From positions 1 to 37,460 of the forward strand of contig LKML01000011.1 of NCBI GenBank assembly GCA_001563795.1: DNA of 37,460 nt, written 5' to 3'. The notes beneath the pieces were generated by a model. The model saw only the letters and a program-made list of their open reading frames with translations. It was not told where the DNA came from and did no database searches. This document shows, piece by piece, positions 15,742 through 23,396 of this stretch; position 1 is the stretch's first letter, and each line of letters starts with the position of its first letter. This stretch comes from Haloferacaceae archaeon B1-Br10_E2g22 (GTDB taxonomy: Archaea; Halobacteriota; Halobacteria; Halobacteriales; Haloferacaceae). Both the position numbers and the translations under genes were made by a program.

Positions 15742-16908
15742 ATGACAGCTCATGTCGTCGTTGTCGGTGCCGGATACGCTGGTGCTGGCACGGTGAAGTC
15801 GTTCGAAAACGAGATCGAGGAGGGCGAAGCCGAACTCACCTGGATCTCCGAACACGATTATCATCTCGTCTTGCACGAAGTCCACCGAGTCATTCGCAAA
15901 CCATCGGTTGAATCGAAAGTCGCGATCCCAGTTGACGATATCAAAGCTCCCGAAACCAACTACATTCGAGATCGAGTCACCGGCATCGATACCGACGAGC
16001 GTCGGGTCGAACTCCGTGACGGCGAGGACGTCGAATACGACTACCTGCTTGTCGGCCTTGGGTCGTCGACGGCCTTTTTCGGCATCGACGGGCTCGATGA
16101 GCATGCACACACACTCAAAAGCCTCGACGACGCCCGTGGTATCCACGAGGCCGTCCGCACTGCAAGTCAAGAAGCCACACAAAACGAGCCTGCTCAAGTG
16201 CTGATCGGCGGTGCGGGACTCTCGGGCATCCAGACTGCCGGCGAAGTCGCTGAGTACCGCGATATGCACCGCGCGCCAATCGAGATCAAACTCATCGAGG
16301 GGCTAGATTCGATCTTCCCTGGCCAAGACCCAGAAGTCCAAGGCGCGCTGAAAAAACGACTGCTTGATCGTGATGTCGAAATTCTCACTGGTGATTTCAT
16401 TTCTGAAGTCGACGAAAAACACGTCTATCTCGGCGAGGACAACTCTCTCGAGTACGACGTACTCGTTTGGACCGGTGGTATTACTGGTCGCAACGAGGTC
16501 GCCGAAACTGATCTCGAGAAAGACGACCGCTCGAACCGCCTGTTTGCGGAATCCGACTTCCAGACCAGCGACGAACGCGTCTTTACGATCGGTGATGCCG
16601 CATTAGTAGACCAGGGCAACGACGATGTCGCCCCACCAACTGCACAAGCAGCCTGGACGGCCGCCGAAGTCGCCGGCGAGAACCTTGCCCGTGCAGTCCG
16701 TGGTGCGCCGCTGAAATCCTGGAAGTTCAAAGACAAAGGGAAAGTCATCTCGGTCGGCGAGGAAGCGGTCGCCCACGACGTAATGGGTGTGCCGGTCAAC
16801 ACCTTCGGCGGGCCCGCAGCGAAAGCACTCAAAAAGGGAATCGCCTGCAACTGGATCGCTGATATCACCTCATACAAACGCGCCATGAAAGCATGGGGCG
16901 ACATGTAA
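15742..16908 (+). CDS. FAD-dependent NAD(P)/H-quinone oxidoreductase (NDH-2-like)
   Basis: 388 residues with two dinucleotide-binding folds. The FAD motif GAGYAG is near residue 8, and the NAD(P)H motif IGGAGLSGIQTAGE is at about 153-167. YDYLLVGLGS and TIGDAALVDQGN are the FAD-contact segments of COG1252 oxidoreductases. The C-terminal region lacks a clear transmembrane helix, so membrane attachment would be peripheral. It could be a type II NADH dehydrogenase feeding electrons to menaquinone, or a sulfide:quinone-like enzyme, although I see no catalytic Cys pair. ATG 15742 is about 28 bases after TTTATCC; an upstream extension of 18 codons is rejected. Confidence 0.88.
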   Translation: MTAHVVVVGAGYAGAGTVKSFENEIEEGEAELTWISEHDYHLVLHEVHRVIRKPSVESKVAIPVDDIKAPETNYIRDRVTGIDTDERRVELRDGEDVEYDYLLVGLGSSTAFFGIDGLDEHAHTLKSLDDARGIHEAVRTASQEATQNEPAQVLIGGAGLSGIQTAGEVAEYRDMHRAPIEIKLIEGLDSIFPGQDPEVQGALKKRLLDRDVEILTGDFISEVDEKHVYLGEDNSLEYDVLVWTGGITGRNEVAETDLEKDDRSNRLFAESDFQTSDERVFTIGDAALVDQGNDDVAPPTAQAAWTAAEVAGENLARAVRGAPLKSWKFKDKGKVISVGEEAVAHDVMGVPVNTFGGPAAKALKKGIACNWIADITSYKRAMKAWGDM

Positions 16909-16977
16909 GACAGGCCGAGAAAACAGCACGTATCAAACGATACTAGCGGAGAACCACACTGCCGGAGTGAGTTGTCT

Positions 16978-17511
16978 TTAGTGTGCTGGGTCTTCAGCTG
17001 GGGCGAGCATATCGTCAATCTGCAAAATGAGGATGTTGTTGGTGTCGTCTTTCGCATCCAGCGTACCAGTAATGCGGAGCTTCGACAGTGGTGTCGGCCC
17101 GACGATTACCTCATCGCCCTCGTGGAAATCACGCACTGATCCTTGAAGATGGATTTCGGCGCGGCAGAGTTCTGGATGATGAACGCTCGAGAGATCGATG
17201 CTTTCGACGTTGGCGTTCTCGACGGTTTCGTCGTTGTGGAACAGCGGCACCGCTGCGGCGTCGTCCATCTGGTCGACATCAAGTGCCTCGTAGGCGTTTG
17301 CGGTCGGTTTATATCCGCCTTTCGGGCCTGGGACACCTTCGACGAGTTGGAGAGCTTTGAGACTCTGCATCTGATTGCGGATCGTACCGGGATTACGGTC
17401 GACCTCGTCGGCGATCTGTTCGCCTTTGACAGCATCTTCGGTCTGTCGGTGGAGGTTTGTGAGTGCAGTCAAAATCGTTTTTTGGCTTGGTGTAAGCTCA
17501 ATTGATGACAT
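16978..17511 (-). CDS. Winged-helix transcriptional regulator with a C-terminal beta domain
   Basis: 177 residues. The N-terminal wHTH (about 8-70) includes EQIADEVDRNPGTIRNQMQSL (recognition region) and the glycine-rich wing VPGPKGGYKPT, like Rrf2-type regulators. The C-terminal half (about 100-170) looks all-beta (AEIHLQGSVRDFHEGDEVIVGPTPLSKLRITG), a possible small-molecule or oligomerisation domain. No Fe-S Cys cluster is present. It is convergent with the NDH-2-like gene and lies upstream of the carotenoid genes on the same strand order; its target is unknown. The ATG is preceded by TTTATG 30 bases upstream. Confidence 0.82.
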   Translation of the reverse strand: MSSIELTPSQKTILTALTNLHRQTEDAVKGEQIADEVDRNPGTIRNQMQSLKALQLVEGVPGPKGGYKPTANAYEALDVDQMDDAAAVPLFHNDETVENANVESIDLSSVHHPELCRAEIHLQGSVRDFHEGDEVIVGPTPLSKLRITGTLDAKDDTNNILILQIDDMLAPAEDPAH

Positions 17512-17579
17512 AAACCCTGTTTAGAGCGGACCGTTCATAAATCCGATGGAAGACTAGTAACAATTCGTCGAACGGAAGC

Positions 17580-17589
17580 GTATATATAC
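17580..17589. promoter_or_regulatory. Palindromic TATA element
   Basis: GTATATATAC is a perfect 10-base palindrome and a strong TATA candidate in both directions. Leftwards it would give the wHTH regulator a leader of about 45 bases, as a second promoter besides TTTATG near 17541. Rightwards it would start RNA near 17611 with no ORF, running antisense into the end of crtB. Confidence 0.4.
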
Positions 17590-17695
17590 CCAGTTGCACA
17601 GACCTAAGTGGTCACACACGAGATACGCTGAGCAACCGCTCGTTGGCGGCAGCTTTGTGTAACAGACACTGTTGAGAACTGGCAGTATGAGCCAA

Positions 17696-18652
17696 CTACC
17701 GAACGGGTAGCCGATCGACTAACTCCGCACCGCGGGTGAACATCCAGCCGCGGCCACGTCCCTCTGTGATGTTCCGGAAGACAGCCTCGGGGTCTTTGTT
17801 CCAGACCCACTGCCAGCGTGTTCGGGCCAACAGTGCCAGTTTACGAGCGGTAGTGAGCTGGGGGGTCTCCGAGAGCACGTCGTACTCGAGATCACGGATC
17901 AGCCGATGGTGATCATAGTAGAGCACAGCCGCCAGCAGCACTGCCAACTGGCAGTCTTCGGGGAGATATTTGATTCCAGCAACTCCTTGGTTGTACAACG
18001 TTTCGGCTCGATTGAGTTCTGCTTGCATCACGGCGGCGAAATCCGCATTCATCTCGAAGGAAGTCAACTGGTCGTCGTCGACGCCGTGACGTTGCAGTGT
18101 CGTCTGAGGGAGATAGATACGGTCGCGTTCGACGATGTCTTCTCGAACATCTCGCAGGAAGTTCGTTAGTTGGAAGGCCTCGCCGAGTGCGGTCGCATGT
18201 GGGAGTGCTTTTTCGGGCTCATCAGGATCCATCACCGCAGTCATCATCCGGCCGACCGCAGACGCAGAGCCATCCATATAGGCCTCGAGTTCGTCGTAGG
18301 TCTCATAGCGGGCCGTATCAATGTCTGACTCCATGGCGTCCATGAACGTCTCGACGTCTTGGGTATCAATGTCATACTGCTCTCGGAGTTCGGCAAATGC
18401 CGCCAACACCGGGTCGTCGGTTTCGCGTTCGCCGAGTGCAGCCGCACGGATACGCTCGAGTTCTGCCCGCTGTTCGGCGGGTGTTGTTCCGTCAGCGTTA
18501 TCGACCACTTCGTCGGCAACACGGAAAAAGGCATACAGCACGTAGGTGGCCTCTCGAATCCGTTTGGGCAACAGCCGTGTGGCAACGTGAAAGGTCTTGC
18601 CAGTCTGCTGTTGGATAGCCTTACTCCGGGCGATTTGTGTCTCCTCTACCAT
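17696..18652 (-). CDS. crtB: Phytoene synthase
   Basis: 318 residues. It condenses two geranylgeranyl diphosphates to phytoene, the first committed carotenoid step. The two Asp-rich motifs that bind Mg-diphosphate are DEVVD (47-51) and DVREDIVERDRIYLP, with NFLRD just before; KTFHVATRLLP and YVLYAFFRVAD are family signatures. I chose ATG 18652. A GTG at 18703 gives 17 more residues, but the TATA-like CATATACGG at 18715-18723 predicts a transcription start downstream of that GTG. The gene follows cruF and a Cys/His microprotein on the same strand and may have its own promoter. Confidence 0.94.
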   Translation of the reverse strand: MVEETQIARSKAIQQQTGKTFHVATRLLPKRIREATYVLYAFFRVADEVVDNADGTTPAEQRAELERIRAAALGERETDDPVLAAFAELREQYDIDTQDVETFMDAMESDIDTARYETYDELEAYMDGSASAVGRMMTAVMDPDEPEKALPHATALGEAFQLTNFLRDVREDIVERDRIYLPQTTLQRHGVDDDQLTSFEMNADFAAVMQAELNRAETLYNQGVAGIKYLPEDCQLAVLLAAVLYYDHHRLIRDLEYDVLSETPQLTTARKLALLARTRWQWVWNKDPEAVFRNITEGRGRGWMFTRGAELVDRLPVR

Positions 18653-18776
18653 GGTAGCGTTAGGGGGGCCATCTGTCGTCTCGTCGGCCGGTTCCAGCGG
18701 CACAGCATATGTATCCGTATATGAACGCTATCGACATAACAGTTCGTACATACCTGGCATTTTGCTCGCGGTTGTT

Positions 18777-18905
18777 TCAGTAAAACGTGTCCGAACAGTC
18801 GTAGATCACACCATGACTCGGACAGACGTACTTGCAGTGACGATGGATCATTCCTTCCCCACAGATCGGACAGGGACGACCTGCCGGGCCATCGTGTTCA
18901 GCCAT
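18777..18905 (-). CDS. 42-residue Cys/His (zinc-finger-like) microprotein
   Basis: A complete small ORF between cruF and crtB: ATG at 18905, TGA ending at 18777, starting MAEHDGPAGRPCPICGEGM. Potential metal ligands are C12 and C15 (CPICG), H21, H23, C24, C28, H31 (CPSHG) and C37. This is a CPxCG-type rubredoxin-knuckle arrangement that can hold at least one zinc. It starts 25 bases after the cruF stop on the same strand, so it is probably in the carotenoid operon. Small CPxCG proteins are common in haloarchaea; the role of this one is unknown. The dense ligand pattern makes a chance ORF unlikely. Confidence 0.82.
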   Translation of the reverse strand: MAEHDGPAGRPCPICGEGMIHRHCKYVCPSHGVIYDCSDTFY

Positions 18906-18930
18906 ACCTACTCAACGGCTGGCGACCACA

Positions 18931-19908
18931 TTACTGTTGGCGTTTCGGCGTCGCCTCTGGGGTCTCTCCCGGTTTTTCGACACGCGGAACATACAATCCA
19001 GGCGACGGCCGAAGCAATCCGGCATCGAACCGCTTTGCGCGAAGAATCGCCACGCCAAAGACAACCGCAACCACCACCGGAATCCAGTTGCCAAACCAGG
19101 CGTTGATCAGACCCCACAGGATGACGAAACTGATCAGATCATCCAGCATAAACTCACAGTTGGCCAGCCTGGCTTCGAGTTGTGTCCGGTCGAAGGTCAG
19201 ATCCAACACGCCAACTGCAACAGTCGCACTCAACACCCAGCCGGCGTAGTTCGAAAGCGGCACATCATAAAACAGCCCACCGGCATCGTAGCTCCAAAAG
19301 CCAAGCGAGACTGCCGCCGGATCGAGCACAACATCCATGGCAACAACTGCCGGAATCACGATTGACAGCCGGATCAACCTCGAGGTCGCACGCTCGCCGA
19401 GCAACAACAGCGATAGTAGATACGTATTGAGCACGATTGGGAGGAAAAACACCGGTAGTGCGGCAGGAATCCCATCAATCATCGGCCCAAGGCTCACTCC
19501 ATAGACGAACTCACCGTACGGCCAGCCAGTTGAGACGCCGACGTACTCGATGAAGTACGTATAGCTCATCAACAATCCAACCCCCAGGAGTGCCCGCCGG
19601 TCAAGTGTCGGGATCACACCCACAATGAGCGGAGCGGCCATCACGACCGTTCCAAACAGGATTAACGGCGGATTAAATCGGAACAACTCCGGAAGCACAG
19701 ACCACTCCAAAGCACTGCCAAGCAGCATTACTGCACCAACCAGCGGGAAGAATACCGCGATGGTAAATCGGTTGCCGTCGACAAAGGCATCCAACCACGC
19801 TTCGGTTTCAGTTCGAGTACGGGGAAGTCCTGAGAGGATTGCCTGCATATTCGGGGCTTCGCTAATCTGGGGTTCCGTGCGGTCGGACTCGACAGACACC
19901 TCAGTCAT
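18931..19908 (-). CDS. cruF: Bisanhydrobacterioruberin hydratase (CruF)
   Basis: 325-residue integral membrane protein with about seven or eight hydrophobic helices. In haloarchaea CruF hydrates the C50 bisanhydrobacterioruberin at its ends to bacterioruberin, the red membrane pigment. Family features include the segments YFIEYVGVSTGWPYGEF, AMDVVLDPAAV and the WSYDAGGLFYDVPLSNYAGW run (the Trp/Asp/Asn-rich carotenoid-binding loop). ATG 19908 overlaps the stop of the lycopene elongase gene (ATGA). The order desaturase-elongase-hydratase matches the bacterioruberin cluster characterised in Haloarcula japonica. Confidence 0.93.
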   Translation of the reverse strand: MTEVSVESDRTEPQISEAPNMQAILSGLPRTRTETEAWLDAFVDGNRFTIAVFFPLVGAVMLLGSALEWSVLPELFRFNPPLILFGTVVMAAPLIVGVIPTLDRRALLGVGLLMSYTYFIEYVGVSTGWPYGEFVYGVSLGPMIDGIPAALPVFFLPIVLNTYLLSLLLLGERATSRLIRLSIVIPAVVAMDVVLDPAAVSLGFWSYDAGGLFYDVPLSNYAGWVLSATVAVGVLDLTFDRTQLEARLANCEFMLDDLISFVILWGLINAWFGNWIPVVVAVVFGVAILRAKRFDAGLLRPSPGLYVPRVEKPGETPEATPKRQQ

Positions 19909-20792
19909 CCGATCACCTCCCACAGTGGGACGATCTGCCAGAGCGCCCCCAGTGTGATGAGTGTTCCAACCGCCGTATTAAGCGCCGGAAACCACCAGTA
20001 GGCACGTTCGACGTTGACTCTCGAGGCTGCAACCCAACCGACGAAGACAGGATACACGGCAAGGAGCCCTCCAAGGCGCGTGTCGACGCCCCCAAAGGCG
20101 ACCGCAGCGGCGATCCAACAGCCCGTAACGTAGCCGTACGTTCGGCGTTCGCCGAATAGGGTAGCTGTCGTCCGAATATCTGCTGCGCGGTCGGGTTCGA
20201 TGTCCGGAATCGCCGAAAACGTGTGCATGCCCATCGTCCAGAGCCACGCCCCGGCGACTGCGAGCACGGGCGGTTGGTCGCCGGCAACCACGACGTAGGC
20301 CGCGATGCCGGGCAGAATATACAGCCCGTTCGAGACTGAATCGAAAATGGGTGTGGTTTTAAATCGGAACGGTGGCGCGCTGTACTGGATTGCCAAAACC
20401 AGAAAGCCGACCAGCCATGGCCAGGCGGCTGGCGGCGTCACTGCGAGGAGTCCAACTCCACCCAAACCGCTCAGTGCGACTGCCGCGGTCACCGCACGGT
20501 CGCCCTGCCAGCGGGCCTCCTTGTCGTCTTTTTTGGGGTTTTCGCTGTCCACATCAGCATCAAAAATGTCGTTGATGCCGTACAGCAGGACGTTCGCTGG
20601 AAGCAGAAAGTATCCAAAGAGGACGAACGAAACCGGCAAAAACAGTTCTTCGACAGTACTTGCGGCGACGGCCACACCAACCACAACCGGGCCGGCAAGA
20701 TACAGCCAAAATCGGGGTCGCGACAGTACTAGCAAATACTGCATATGCTCGAGTAAGCCGGCGTTTCGCAGGTCGTCGCTCACAGTTGACAT
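19905..20792 (-). CDS. lyeJ: Lycopene elongase/1,2-hydratase (UbiA-family prenyltransferase)
   Basis: 295-residue membrane prenyltransferase that adds C5 units from dimethylallyl diphosphate to both ends of lycopene, giving C50 carotenoids. The UbiA Asp-rich motif NDIFDADVD spans residues 74-82, and a second Asp-rich motif is in SAIPDIEPDRAADIRTT. About eight membrane helices are present. ATG 20792 overlaps the crtD stop (TGATG); a GTG one codon earlier is the alternative. The stop overlaps the cruF ATG, so crtD, lyeJ and cruF should be translated from one message. Confidence 0.94.
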   Translation of the reverse strand: MSTVSDDLRNAGLLEHMQYLLVLSRPRFWLYLAGPVVVGVAVAASTVEELFLPVSFVLFGYFLLPANVLLYGINDIFDADVDSENPKKDDKEARWQGDRAVTAAVALSGLGGVGLLAVTPPAAWPWLVGFLVLAIQYSAPPFRFKTTPIFDSVSNGLYILPGIAAYVVVAGDQPPVLAVAGAWLWTMGMHTFSAIPDIEPDRAADIRTTATLFGERRTYGYVTGCWIAAAVAFGGVDTRLGGLLAVYPVFVGWVAASRVNVERAYWWFPALNTAVGTLITLGALWQIVPLWEVIG

Positions 20793-22333
20793 CACTCCGC
20801 GACAGCATCCGCAGTTAGTTGGCCACTAATCAGACACATTGGCACACCGATTCCGGGAGTTGTATACGACCCTGTAAAGTACAGACCGTCTACCTTGGAA
20901 GATTTCCGAGAGGGACGGAACAACGAGGTTTGTCGCAACGTGTGGGCCATCCCGAGGGCAGTACCCTGCATCGAATTATAGCGGTCGGAAAAATCATCGA
21001 CACAGAATGTCTCTTCGGTGACAATCCGATCGCGAAGATCGACGCCCGTGTTCTCGGCTATATCCTCGAGTACGAGATCGCGGTATGTCTGTCGTAACTC
21101 GGGTGTATCTTCCAGACCTGCGGCAATTGGGACGAGCGCGAACAGATTGCTGTGGCCTTCGGGTGCGACTGAGTCGTCGGTTTTCGAAGGCACACACAGG
21201 TAGTAGGATGGATCGTCGGGCCAGGCGGGATCATCGAAAATCGTCTCGAAGTGGTCGCTCCAGTCTGTTGGCAGGACGAGCGTGTGGTGGGCAAGTTCGT
21301 CGACATCACCTTCGACACCCAAATACAGCAGGAACGTCGAGGGTGCATACGTACGTGAGTCCCAATAATCCTCACTGTACTGGCGTTTTTCCGGCGGTAG
21401 CAACTCCTGTTCGGTGTGCGCATAATCCGCATTTGAGACAACACGGTCGGCGAAATACTCCTCGCCGCCTTCGGTTCGGACGGCAAATGCCCCTTTGCGG
21501 CCGGCGATTTCGGTGACGGGTTGGTCGGTAACGAACTCGACGCCCAACTCTTCGGCCATCTCGACAATGCCGTCGACGACACTCCCTATCCCGCCATCAG
21601 GATAGTAGACGCCCATGTTGAAATCGACGTGGCTCATCAGATTGTAGAGCGCGGGCGTGTTGGTCGGCGCGCCACCCAAAAAGACGAGCGTATACTGCAT
21701 GATCTGCTGGAGTTTTGGGTGCTCGAAGTAGCCTTCGACGTGGCCCTGCATCTTCCCGAGCAGCGACAGTCCCCACGAGTATCGCAGCACATCCAGATCC
21801 ATGTAATCTCGCAGGCGCGGGCGGTCGGTGTACACGAAGTGTTCCATCCCGACATTGTAAGTGTATTCGGATTTCTCGAGATACCGCTCTAAGGCCTCTC
21901 CCGCACCCTCTTCGTACTGTTCGAACAGCTCCTTGTTAGCCTCTATGTCAGGCACGAGATCAACCTGATCGCCGTCTTTAAAGAAGATCCGGTAGTGCGG
22001 ATCAAGCCGCGAGAGGCTGTAGTACTCCGCAGGCGATTTGCCGAAATGCCCAAAGAACCGCTCGAAGACATCCGGCATCAGATACCACGAGGGGCCCATA
22101 TCGAACCTAAAGCCATCTTGCTCGAGTCGGCTGGCTCGACCACCGAGTTGTTCGTTCTTTTCGAGAACCGTGACGTTCGCCCCAGCGTCGGCCAGATAAC
22201 ACGCCGTCGACAGCCCACCAAAGCCGCTGCCGATAATAACGATATCCTCGCCGTCGACCGCCGAGAGGTCGCCATCGTATCGTCCTTCGTTGCCGCCGTA
22301 GTGTTCGATTTCTGGTTCAGAGGCGGTGACCAT
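20792..22333 (-). CDS. crtD: Carotenoid 3,4-desaturase (CrtD/CrtI phytoene desaturase family)
   Basis: 513-residue FAD-dependent desaturase. The dinucleotide motif GSGFGG is at 35-40, LEKNEQLGGRASRLEQDGFRFD is the CrtI-family signature that follows it, and YFTGSYTTPGIGVPM is the C-terminal FAD contact. The family includes phytoene desaturase (crtI) and 3,4-desaturase (crtD). In the Haloarcula japonica cluster the gene directly before lyeJ and cruF is crtD, so I prefer that role. By sequence alone crtI is possible, and a phytoene desaturase is otherwise missing from the window. A TATA box at 22360-22367 drives the operon. Confidence 0.85.
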   Translation of the reverse strand: MVTASEPEIEHYGGNEGRYDGDLSAVDGEDIVIIGSGFGGLSTACYLADAGANVTVLEKNEQLGGRASRLEQDGFRFDMGPSWYLMPDVFERFFGHFGKSPAEYYSLSRLDPHYRIFFKDGDQVDLVPDIEANKELFEQYEEGAGEALERYLEKSEYTYNVGMEHFVYTDRPRLRDYMDLDVLRYSWGLSLLGKMQGHVEGYFEHPKLQQIMQYTLVFLGGAPTNTPALYNLMSHVDFNMGVYYPDGGIGSVVDGIVEMAEELGVEFVTDQPVTEIAGRKGAFAVRTEGGEEYFADRVVSNADYAHTEQELLPPEKRQYSEDYWDSRTYAPSTFLLYLGVEGDVDELAHHTLVLPTDWSDHFETIFDDPAWPDDPSYYLCVPSKTDDSVAPEGHSNLFALVPIAAGLEDTPELRQTYRDLVLEDIAENTGVDLRDRIVTEETFCVDDFSDRYNSMQGTALGMAHTLRQTSLFRPSRKSSKVDGLYFTGSYTTPGIGVPMCLISGQLTADAVAE

Positions 22334-22359
22334 GTATACATCAAATAAGTTCGAAGAGC

Positions 22360-22367
22360 GTATAAAA
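22360..22367 (-). promoter_or_regulatory. TATA box of the carotenoid operon
   Basis: TTTTATAC on the minus strand is centred about 30 bases before the crtD ATG. The divergent SDR gene starts at 22425, so the 91-base gap contains both promoters. Confidence 0.55.
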
Positions 22368-22424
22368 CAACGGACTTCGCCCAGTGGGCCCTACCTTTAG
22401 GCTCCGTCGTCACCATATCCCTGT

Positions 22425-23120
22425 ATGGACGCTAACACAGTTGTCATCACCGGTGGAACCCGTGGAATCGGACGCGCAGTCGCCGCGGAGTTCGCCGCGA
22501 CCGGCGCGCAAGTCGTCATCTGTGGCCGCAACAACGAACGTCTCAATACAGCACTCGAGGAGTTGAACACAGACCACGAGAACGTCTCGGGGCTCACGGT
22601 CGACGTTCGAGACGAATCCGCACTCCAGCAACTTTTTGAGCACGCCGCAGAGCGCGGTGGCACCGTCGACGTTGTCGTCGCTAACGCCGCGATTAACCAC
22701 GGCGAACCCGGTAAGATGTCACTCGACGATGAGTCCTACGACCAGTTCGACGAGACGCTTGCGACCAACGTTCGTGGTGTCTTTTCGACACTCAAAGAGG
22801 CCATCCCACATCTGGCTGACGATGGCCGTATGCTGGTTCCGTCGGGATCGGTCGCCCGCAAAGCCAAACAGGGGATGGGCGCATACGCCGTCTCGAAAGC
22901 CGCCGCAGAAGCCATTTCCCGTGGATTTTCAGTCGATATCGACCAATCCGTTTGCGTTATCGACCCTGGGCTCGTCGCCACCAATCTCACAGGCATTCAA
23001 AAGGCACGGGATGCCGCCGACATCGCACCGATGTATCTGTGGGTCGCCACCGAAGCCGACTCCGAAGAAATCGACGGTGAGGTTGTCGATCTCCGAACCT
23101 GGAAACAATCGACGCGCTGA
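22425..23120 (+). CDS. Short-chain dehydrogenase/reductase
   Basis: 231-residue classical SDR. The cofactor loop TGGTRGIG is at 9-16, CGRNNERL after strand 2 suggests NADP(H) preference, VANAAI corresponds to the NNAG motif, and the catalytic set is N115, S142, Y154 and K158 (YAVSK). It oxidises or reduces a hydroxyl/carbonyl group of unknown identity; 3-oxoacyl reductase-like enzymes have this length. It is divergent from the carotenoid operon, which may be coincidental. Its stop directly abuts that of the convergent zinc-finger membrane protein. Confidence 0.92.
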   Translation: MDANTVVITGGTRGIGRAVAAEFAATGAQVVICGRNNERLNTALEELNTDHENVSGLTVDVRDESALQQLFEHAAERGGTVDVVVANAAINHGEPGKMSLDDESYDQFDETLATNVRGVFSTLKEAIPHLADDGRMLVPSGSVARKAKQGMGAYAVSKAAAEAISRGFSVDIDQSVCVIDPGLVATNLTGIQKARDAADIAPMYLWVATEADSEEIDGEVVDLRTWKQSTR

Positions 23121-23396
23121 TCAAACCGCAAGTACGGCATACACGACGAGAAAGCCGAAATACAGCGCCACGAGGCCGCCGAGTGCGATAATCCGAAATC
23201 GGTTCAGTGTTGTTTCTTCGTCGGTGTAGGTCTGTTTGAACTGCTCGCGTTCGTCGTCGGTAAGCGACCCATAGTGTTCGAGACCCGAATGCAGTCGGTA
23301 CTGTGTTTCGTCAGGCAACTCGAAGCCACAGTACGGACAGACGACCGGCTCTGCATCCGCAGGCACCGCGGTTTCAGGTCTCCCGGCGTCCGTCAT
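23121..23396 (-). CDS. C2H2-type zinc finger single-pass membrane protein
   Basis: 91 residues. A C2H2-like finger at about 20-41 (CPYCGFELPDETQYRLHSGLEH) is followed by an acidic stretch (SLTDDEREQFKQTYTDEE) and one C-terminal membrane helix (about 68-90). The finger should lie in the cytoplasm. The start overlaps the stop of the large membrane protein gene upstream (ATGA), so the two are translationally coupled and probably act together, possibly in terminal oxidase assembly given the neighbouring oxidase subunit III. The function is not established. Confidence 0.82.
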   Translation of the reverse strand: MTDAGRPETAVPADAEPVVCPYCGFELPDETQYRLHSGLEHYGSLTDDEREQFKQTYTDEETTLNRFRIIALGGLVALYFGFLVVYAVLAV

